Below are positions 56,558-64,000 of a stretch of DNA of 64,000 bases, piece by piece. Both the position numbers and the translations under genes were made by a program. Every line of letters starts with the position of its first letter. The stretch's first letter is position 1. The stretch comes from Diphasiastrum complanatum (lineage: Eukaryota > Streptophyta > Lycopodiopsida > Lycopodiales > Lycopodiaceae), in assembly GCA_029204225.1 (NCBI GenBank), contig CM055113.1, positions 29,350,303-29,414,302 of the forward strand, in the 5' to 3' direction. A model generated the notes under the pieces. That model made no database searches. It worked only from the letters and a program-made list of their open reading frames with translations, and was not told the DNA's origin.

Positions 56558-57316
56558 TGTTAGATTTCTTATGCTCAGTCTTAAACAAATCGTTCAAGAA
56601 ATGAGCATCCTGAAAAACCGAAGGCCAACAACATATTTCTAGGCCTTCACATTTTTTCCCTTTGAGAATTTCTATGCCTTTGAAATCATTTTCAGGCATC
56701 TTCATCATTTTCGCTCCTTAGCGAAAAATGCGACACACTGGCCAAGTGGCCAGAATACTTTAGAAGTCATTTTTAAGGCACCTTCATCTTTTTCGTCTTT
56801 TTCGCTCCTTAGCGAAAATGCGACACATTGGCCAAGTGGCCAGAATACCTTAGAAATCATTTTTAAGGCACCTTCACCTTTTCGGCCCTTTTTCGTTTTT
56901 TTCGCATTTTTGGCTAACCGACTTCGCCAATTTAGAGTAACCCTAAAACAGCTGGACAAACAAATATCCCAAAGGCGGTTGGCAGTTACCAACTTTGTAC
57001 ATATTCAAAGACTGGCATAAATAGCATTAAAGGCTTGTAAGATATTTTTTTTTTGACACTTGTAAATCTCTATATTAGCTAAATCAAGCTATGTAAGTGT
57101 TAATTTTTGGAATTTCTCTTTCAATCAGAGTTATCTGTAGCTAGCATTATCATGCTCAGCAAGCTGAACTTATTACTTCAAGCCATTGTACTCATTGTTG
57201 ATATTTTTATCATAGTGCAATTTTTGTCTCACTACTGCGTCATTCATTTGCACAAACTGCATGAATTCTTCAACTTAAATATTTCTACTGCTAATTGTTG
57301 CGTTTCCGTTCCTACA
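56558..57316 (+). repeat. 3' LTR of that Copia element, with internal tandem repeat
   Basis: It starts TGTTAGATTTC just after the purine tract. The right edge at CCTACA is provisional. It contains two tandem units of about 91 bp (56712-56802 and 56803-56895), each with CGCTCCTTAGCG and GGCCAAGTGGCC, both small perfect inverted repeats. Confidence 0.65.
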
Positions 57317-57504
57317 TGACTACGCTCTGAGCAACCGAGCCTCCGTTGCTCACGACCACTGTTTTACGACAATAAACACACATATTACACCATTTTGGCT
57401 CAAACATATGCAAGGCTAGTTTGAATTGATACCTACTTTGTTGTAGTGGGTTTTCCTATCCGCCTTCAACCCTAGACCTAAGCACCTGCAAAGCATCAAT
57501 AGTT

Positions 57505-57737
57505 GAGCCCTCTCTCTCTACTCGAGTTTGTACTTTTATATTCTCTCTCTAGCCAAGTTGAGGCATTTATTGTACTTAGTTTCATGTTTTGTTGACAGAT
57601 CTTGTTTGTAACACAATAATATTTCTTGTATGATCAGCTTTCCTATTGTCAATCAATGCTAGTTTGATCTTTATGGTATTATTGGGCTTAGGAGATCAAA
57701 AGTACATGTAGGGCATCCCACACGTGTGAATTCAACA
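57505..57737 (+). repeat. Copia-C 5' LTR, truncated
   Basis: It matches the reverse complement of the 23052-23664 LTR from the CTCTCTCTC stretch to the end GTGTGAATTCAACA. The first part of the LTR is replaced by DNA shared with 25483-25540. CACACGTGTG lies at 57719-57728. A perfect PBS TGGTATCAGAGCC follows at 57738-57750. Confidence 0.85.
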
Positions 57738-58450
57738 TGGTATCAGAGCCTACCTAAGATTTACAAGCAAATCTAATCAAAAAGTTTGCAAATTTGATCA
57801 AATTTCAAGCTAGAAATTGTCTAGATTCTACTTTCTAGCTAGTTTGCAGTTTTCTGGTGATTTAGAGCTTCAAACCACTTTGAATGGTCCAGATCAGGTA
57901 CTGTACGTGGTTCTCTCTCATCTCAAATCCAAATTTCATGCAATTTGGCCCACTAGAAAGCTAGAAATGTGTAGAATTTGATGCAATTTGAATCATGACA
58001 GTTGGATAAGCCAATCAAAAGTTATAAGCTTTTGAATAGTCGTAGGTAGGGCGCCTAGACCTGTGGCAAATCGTGAGTACATGTCATTTATTGCTTGAAT
58101 GATCACAAAAATCATCCAGTAGTTGACCAATCTCATATATATGTGATTTAGACAAAATTTATAGGTTCTAGGCAAATTGTTTCATACAAATAGATTGTAT
58201 TTGAGTCAATTTGACATTTTTGGAGTATTTCACACGTGTGAAATTCAGAGAACCATAAATTTTGCCATACTTCATCTTTTTTGATGATTCAAATCTTGTT
58301 TTAGAGAGATTGTCAAACTAGTGAGATCTATCTCACAGTTTTTTGCTTAGTCTTACATAGGATTTGGTTTTTTTACCCTTGATTGGTTCCTATAGTGAGA
58401 AGATAAGCAATTTTTTCATCCATCTTTTTTTATTTCCATCATTCTTTATG

Positions 58451-59558
58451 ACTTCAATGGGTGTCTTTCTATTAGAAGCAGTGAAAGATTGTCAACCTCC
58501 AATTACTCAATTTGGAAGGTTAGGATGGAATATGTCTTAATTCTACAAGATGTGATGGATATTGTACTTGGTATTGAAGAACCACAAATTCCTCAAGAAA
58601 TTCCAAAGTACAAAAAGAGAGCTAGGATGGTGCTACATTATATTAACATGAATGTCTCAAATGACATCTTAAGAGAAATTGGTGCTTGTACTAATGCCAA
58701 AGATGCTTGGGATACTCTCAAGTCTATCTATGAGGCAAAGAATACTTCTAGACTTCTAACACTAAGAAACCAAATTTTTCAAAGTGTAAAGAGAAGTGAT
58801 GAATGTGCTTCAGCTTATGTAATGAGAGTTAAAGACCTCCATAGAGAATTGTCATGCATAGGAGACTCCATCAACCAAAATGAACTTGTTCAAGTCATAC
58901 TTAATGGGTTAAAGGAGGAATATGACAACCTTGTTCAGAGTTATGCCATTAAGGAGGAGCTACCAAGTTTGGAAGCACTCCAGAGTGTGCTCATTTCTGA
59001 AGAATCAAGACAAGAGTATAAACTCTTGAAAATGGAAAGACTGTCTCTCAACATTGATGGTAAAGCCCTCTTTACCAAAGACAAGCACAAGTCAAGAAGT
59101 AAGAATCAACACCAACCCTTTTCCAGCAAGAACAATCTTATTTCCAAGGAGAAAGGAGAAGAGGATGAGTTCTCTCAAGCTTTCACATCCAAGAAGAAGA
59201 AGAAAAACATAAAGTGTTTCTTTTGTGGCAAGAAGGGGCATTATGCCACCAATTGCTTCAAGAAGAAGAGTCAATTCAAGCAAGCCAACATTTCCAATGA
59301 AGAGAAGGAAGATGCTCATGCAAGTGATGGAGAGGGATCTCTTATGGTCTCGAGTTTTTCTTCATCACCTTTCAAGAAGGATGGTTCGTGGTACATCGAC
59401 AATGGAGCTTCTTCACATTTGTGTAGCTCCAAGCATACTTTTTCATCCATGACACCTTATGAAGGAGCCAAGAAGTCCATCTACACAGCAAATGATCATG
59501 AGTGTGCTATTGAAGGCATAGGGACCATTCCCTTAAAGCTTTCATCATCAAAAGTTTT
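58451..59558 (+). pseudogene. Copia-C Gag and protease, truncated
   Basis: The family start is the ATG near 58450-58457, followed by a 1-nt deletion before ERLSTSNYSIWKVRM, so the open frame seen from 58489 (a TTG) has no native start. It has the capsid-like domain, knuckle CFFCGKKGHYATNC and protease WYIDNGASSHLCSS (glycine retained, serine of DSG replaced by asparagine), ending in the protease IEGIGTIPLKLSSSKV. At 59558 it breaks into low-complexity DNA, so integrase and RT are missing. Confidence 0.88.
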
Positions 59559-59744
59559 TTCTGCCCGAGAAAAAAATCAAAAAAAAAAAAATTTGCCCAA
59601 AAAAATTCGTAAAAAAATATTTTGATTTTTTTCTCGGGCACTGCCCAAGAAAAAAATCGAAAAAAAAAAAAGAAAATTTGCCCAAAATAAATTTTAAAAA
59701 AAAAAAAATTTCGAAATTTTTTTCCAAAGCAAATTTTTGACAAA
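59559..59744. repeat. A-rich low-complexity block with an inverted and a direct repeat
   Basis: TGCCCGAG plus an A-rich tail at 59562-59582 is perfectly inverted at 59620-59640. A direct, slightly changed copy (TGCCCAAGAAAAAAATCG) follows at 59642. It truncates Copia-C. Confidence 0.7.
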
Positions 59745-59895
59745 TTGACTCATAAGTGGCCTTTAATGAGTCTCGTGACTCCTTGGCCAAAGTACAAGAG
59801 GCTACCTCTCTTAGAAGCTCATTGCTTACATTCATATTAATGCAACGTAGAGTAAGATTTATCTTCTTCTTGTACCTTTGCAACTCTTGTCAACC
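59745..59895 (-). pseudogene. Short Copia gag fragment
   Basis: The minus strand reads YKKKINLTLRCINMNVSNEL, LREVASCTLAKESRDSLKAT, the same Gag region as IKMNVSNEILREIG in Copia-C. Only about 50 codons. Confidence 0.75.
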
Positions 59896-61129
59896 TTGAG
59901 TATAATAAAGCCTAAAAAGTTGTTTCCACACATGTGGAAGCTATTTTCCCCGTTGAAGAATAGGCCTAGGTAATGGTCTCAAGCAATGTGATAATGGTCT
60001 CAAGCCCCTGAGCATACACAAAATCCTGAACGATAGATTATGTGCTTGCCAATTTGTCAACATTCAAATGAAGATCTATAACATCCAAACATAGTAGAAT
60101 TGCTACCTTTGTAGTCTTGATTATGTCATCAAAGCATAAAATGATACCTGAATAGATATAAAGTGAAAAGACTGGGATGAAGGGCGAGCAAATGACTGGG
60201 ATGAAGGGCGAGCGGGTGCTCAAGATGCTCACTTTTGTCATGGAACTGCTCGCTGAGAAATGCTCGCCAAAAATCATCCGTCTGAATATAATAGACAAAT
60301 CCTCCCAAGTTCCATTAACAAGAAAACAAAGGAGGAAACTACCATAATAGCTATTATACAAGATTAGTTTTGAAAATATTGAAGCAAAGATATTTGAGAT
60401 TATTGATTTTGAAACTACTGGTTTTTTATAGTAGACCATGATCAAAATAGTAAACTAGAAATCATAACCAACAAACCAAATTAATAAAAGATGCAAATGA
60501 GAATTTTGATCTACTTATGAAAAAAAATATAGAATTACCAAAACCATTTGTTATTTTGATGGTAGATCCTAATGATGTTGGAAAAAACCATCAAACAATC
60601 ATATATGTTAAAAAATTTGAAATTTTTGGTTGGGCTAATGATTTAATAGATTCATAAAATTACCATTTTTCTTGAGAAATTTGATAGGTGAGGTCAAAGA
60701 AGATAATATGGCATAAAAAAGTATAAACCAAGATTTCAAGACATTGAGGTCATCAACAAAGAGCCTTTTGAATCATATTTCACCTATGCTACTAATAAGA
60801 GAAGCTTAACACCATCTCACTAGATGTAAACAATGAAAATGAGCCTATGAAAATCACTCTTTTGGTTTATTAAAATAATTTTCAGAGACCATAGAGATTG
60901 AAATCTATATGTAGATCCATATGAAGTGTAAGAAACCATAAACAAATGAAGCAATGAATAACACTTAGCCCCTTCACAATTCACAATAACATTCCAGATC
61001 TTGATCACTGATAATGAGATGTATGAACTGCTGATTTATACTAAGTAATCAGGTCTTCAAATTCGACTGCCAGTTGGTCAGAGTCTGTTGGCATTCATCC
61101 AGTTCCTTCTCAGAAATTGATTGTTGATA
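59896..61129. other. AT-rich DNA without recognised features
   Basis: No frame has a family motif. A short direct repeat (GACTGGGATGAAGGGCGAGC) occurs twice near 60170-60215. Possible remnants of the leader of neighbouring elements cannot be excluded. Confidence 0.4.
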
Positions 61130-63040
61130 AGCGATAAAAATTGGTCGTAAACAGTCTGTCTGCACATCCAAACACACGTACGTATGATAGATTAGGCTTT
61201 CTACCTATCCACATTTCGTACGGTGTCTTATTTTCTAGCGCTATCATTGTTGATGTGTTCTGTAGGTGTACAACTACAGCTATTGCCTCAGTCCATAATT
61301 GACTTGGCAATTGAACCTATGCCATCATGCATTTGGCTCCTTTGACTGCGTCATGTTTTTTCATTCTACGACACCATTATATTCTGGTGTGTACGCAGGA
61401 GTGAACTGATGCTGAATCCCTTGTTCTTGGCAGAATTTTAAAAATTCTTTGCTCTTATACTCACCTCCATTGTCAGATCTGATGATCTGAATCTTCTTTG
61501 AGGTGTGTCGCTCTGCAAATGCCACGACCTTCTTGAAGGAATAAAACACTTCAGATTTCTTCTTTAGGTAGTAGATCGTAGTCATGGGGCTGTAATCATC
61601 TATGACTTCTAGGAAATACCTCGATCTTGAGAGCGAATCCATTTTCATTTGTCCACAGACATTTGAGTGGACGAGCTCAAGAACTTCTTTGGCTCTTCTT
61701 CCCTCATGTGTGAATGGATTTCGATGTTGTTTGCCTTTTTGACAGGCTTCACAGAACTCAGTATCAGGTCTTGATATCTTTAGACCTGTGACTATGTCTT
61801 TCTTACACATGTCATACAAGTTCCTCATGTTCAGATGATACATTCTCCTATGCTATCAGATTATCTTGGCTCGATAGAGGTTTCTCTCTCTGCATCCAAC
61901 CGTCAACAATTTGTTTGTAGTTTTTTCGATCATGCGACATGTATTGCCATCAAACAAAACTCAAATTACAAGATCTGCCATCTTGGAGACTGATAGCAGA
62001 TCTTTTCTCAATGAAGGCACGTAGAGTGCTCCTAGAAGCTTTGCTTGACCTGACAGTGTTTGCAGCTGTAGAGTCCTGATGCCTTTGACATCGTGTCTGC
62101 TCCCATCACCTAGAATCACCGCTCTGTTATTTTTGAGTTCTCTGAAGTCTATCAAGATTTTCTTGTTGCAGGTGATATGTGATGTTGCTCCTGAATCAAT
62201 GACTACATCGTAGTCTTGTTCAGTGTAGCTCATTGAAGCTTCATCAAGTATTGTGAAGGCTTCATCACCTCTATCTGCCTCTTTGGATGACTTTGCAATA
62301 TTTGTTTTCTCATCCTTGTTCTTTCTTTTTGGGTTGAATTTGCAATGCATACTGTCTCTTCTTCTTGTAGTGCATGCAAGGTATTGCTGGATTGAACCAA
62401 CATTTGTTGGCTGTATGGCCTGGTTTGTGACAGTGATCATAGGAAGAAGATTGTTGATTCGAGAACTTCGTCTTGTCAAATCTGGGTTTGTTCTTGTTTT
62501 TCTTCCTTCCTTAGTTGTTGAGAGCTCTGTCTTGGTCACTGCTTCCTTCTCCTTCATCCCTCATTAGTCTCTCATCATCGACAAGACTAATTGCTTTGTC
62601 GAATGTCATATCTGGTAGACTCAGTATGGGCATTCTCAACGGCTGATAGGACGTAGGTAGAGACTTCATGAAGAACATCAGCTGTTGTGGTGCTGAGACC
62701 TAGTGCTCCTGTTCTGATGCAGCGAATTGCTGGTTGTCATCCCATCGTATGTACTGTAGCTGATTGTGAAGATGCATCACTGAAGCTGTAGTCCTCACTT
62801 CGTACTTCTGTTTTAATCTTTCTCATGTTGCATGGCTGTTTTCGCAGTCTTCAATCTGCATGAGTATATTGATGGATGAAATGATGACCGCCATTGCACG
62901 CTCATCCTTTTTTATCCATTCAGCTCTCCTCAGCTCTCCCTCTGAAGGCTGCACCTCTGAGAGTTCGGTCACCGACCAGATGCCTTCGTCCTTCAGAAGT
63001 GTTTTGATTTTGAATTTCTATATCTTGTAGTTTGTGCCAT
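61130..63040 (-). pseudogene. Copia-B gag, protease and integrase, minus strand
   Basis: From the right: gag start region (LDGTNYKI-type, near 63030), ELSEVQPSEGELRRAEWIKK, then the SLPTSYQPLRMPILSLPD block, frameshifts, knuckles partly lost, and protease (61961-62557: YDVVIDSGATSHITCNKKIL, intact D-S-G; GALYVPSLRKDLLSV). Pre-integrase and integrase follow (61361-61843: CEACQKGKQHRNPF, FLEVIDDYSPMTTIYYLKKK, IRSDNGGEYKSKEF, TPEYNGVVE) and end YVRVFGCAD. RT is absent. Confidence 0.88.
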
Positions 63041-63045
63041 CAAAT

Positions 63046-64000
63046 GGATGTGCGACATTATATTACCACGATCTACTACCTAAAGAAGAAATCTGAAGTG
63101 TTTGATTCTTTCAAGAAGTTCTTGACATTTGCAGAGCGACACACCTCAAAGAAGATTCAGATCATCAGATCTGACAATGGAGGTGAATACAAAAGGAAGG
63201 AATTTTCAAGATTCTGCCAAGAATAGGGAATGGAATGCCAATTCATCCCTGCATACACACCAGAATATAACGGTGTCGCAGAAAGAAAAAACAGAATGCT
63301 AGTTGAAGGAGCCAGATGCATGATGGCACAAGTTCGATTGCCAAGTCAATTCTGGGCTGAGGCAATAGCTATAGCAGTATACCTACAGAACAGATCCACA
63401 ATGATAAAACACCATACAAAATGTGGATAGGTAGAAAGCCTGATCTATCAAACGTACGTGTTTTTGGATGTGCAACATGCAGGCACATTCCAAAAGAAAA
63501 AAGAAATAAGCTCAATGACAAATCAGAGCAAACAATCATGGTTGGGTACTCAAACGGATCACAAGTTTACAGACTCTACGATTCAACCACAAAAAAAGTT
63601 GTTTTGAGCAGAGATGTGAAGTTTGATGAGTCCGCATACCCTGGACTGAAAGACGAAAGAGACCATGAGATCTTCACATTGCTGCCAATTCAAGAGGAAG
63701 ATAAAAAACGGAAGAGGAAGAATAGAGGATGGCAGGTATACCCTACCAAAACCTCATCGGTAGTCTGATGTACCTTATAGTTTGTACCAAACCCAATCTA
63801 GCTTTCTCTGTTTATGCCTTAAGCAAATTCTCTTCCAATCTTGGCATGGCACATTGGCAAATGGCAAATCGAATCCTACAGTATCTAAAGGGTACCCAGA
63901 ATATGGGATTAACCTACAGAACGGAAAATGAAAGAAAAAGATTCGAGCTTCACCACTACAGTGATGCAACCTGGGCGAGAGAACAAGTCCATAACTGGAG
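63046..64000 (+). pseudogene. Copia-B integrase joined to RT end and RNase H
   Basis: Integrase from TTIYYLKKKSEVFDSF through IRSDNGGEYKRKEF, an in-frame stop, TPEYNGVAERKNRMLVEG, VFGCATCRHIPKEKR and IFTLLPIQEEDKKR (to about 63715). Then, without the first two thirds of RT, sequence continues YQNLIGSLMYLIVCTNPNLA, WQMANRILQYLKGTQNMGLT and FELHHYSDATWA, reaching the window edge. About 600 RT bases are deleted. Confidence 0.88.

Noticed and set aside
58489-58491. TTG as start codon of the Copia-C gag
   Set aside because: Homology extends upstream in another frame to an ATG; a 1-nt deletion explains the apparent start.
1-64000. Bacterial or viral origin of the window
   Set aside because: Spliced invertase with GT-AG introns, plant-type Met-tRNA PBS sites and nested LTR retrotransposons indicate plant nuclear DNA.
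1-64000. tRNA or rRNA genes
   Set aside because: The only tRNA-like matches are 12-15 base primer binding sites of retroelements; no cloverleaf was seen by eye.

Overview
The window is nuclear DNA of a land plant. It has one intact, spliced host gene, a vacuolar-type acid invertase (beta-fructofuranosidase) at 44137-48538 on the plus strand, in a dense layer of LTR retrotransposons. The 9-nt mini-exon and other GT-AG introns exclude a prokaryote. The abundance of Copia and Gypsy debris, and an invertase rather diverged from flowering-plant ones, make a large-genome vascular plant likely. A fern or other non-flowering lineage is a guess the sequence alone cannot settle.

Layout. 1-4700: a minus-strand LTR/PBS remnant, a decayed Copia integrase, and an LTR+PBS inserted into it. 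4700-16030: a minus-strand Ty3/Gypsy element split by two insertions, a complete Copia element (Copia-A, 5514-11589, TSD TGGAT) and a rearranged Copia-B fragment (about 12096-13556). 16035-24400: further Copia-B pieces joined head to head, a Gypsy LTR with PBS and gag, and a Copia-C deletion derivative (20435-23664, TSD GTCCC) inserted in a Copia-B gag. 24400-32200: mostly unclassified AT-rich DNA with a Copia RNase H tail and a large imperfect palindrome (30826-31742). 32210-34600: decayed Copia running directly into Gypsy reverse transcriptase. 34913-42497: two copies of a long-LTR family without recognisable gag-pol (LARD-like), the younger (36024-41105, apparently identical 1245-bp LTRs, TSD CAGCC) nested in reverse orientation in the older (34918-42492, TSD GGTAG). 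42498-50960: the low-repeat island with the invertase. 50985-64000: Gypsy, Copia-B and Copia-C fragments, again with inverted joins.

The retroelements fall into recurring families. Copia-A and Copia-C are related in gag and pol. Copia-B has two zinc knuckles and is found only as rearranged pieces. The LARD-like family is the best candidate for something undescribed: its leader carries five spaced copies of a small stem-loop motif, at least three of them still visible in the older copy. A palindrome around CACGTG recurs in LTRs and leaders of several families. No tRNA, rRNA or CRISPR was seen. Boundaries and family assignments come from reading the sequence by eye; no database search was run.
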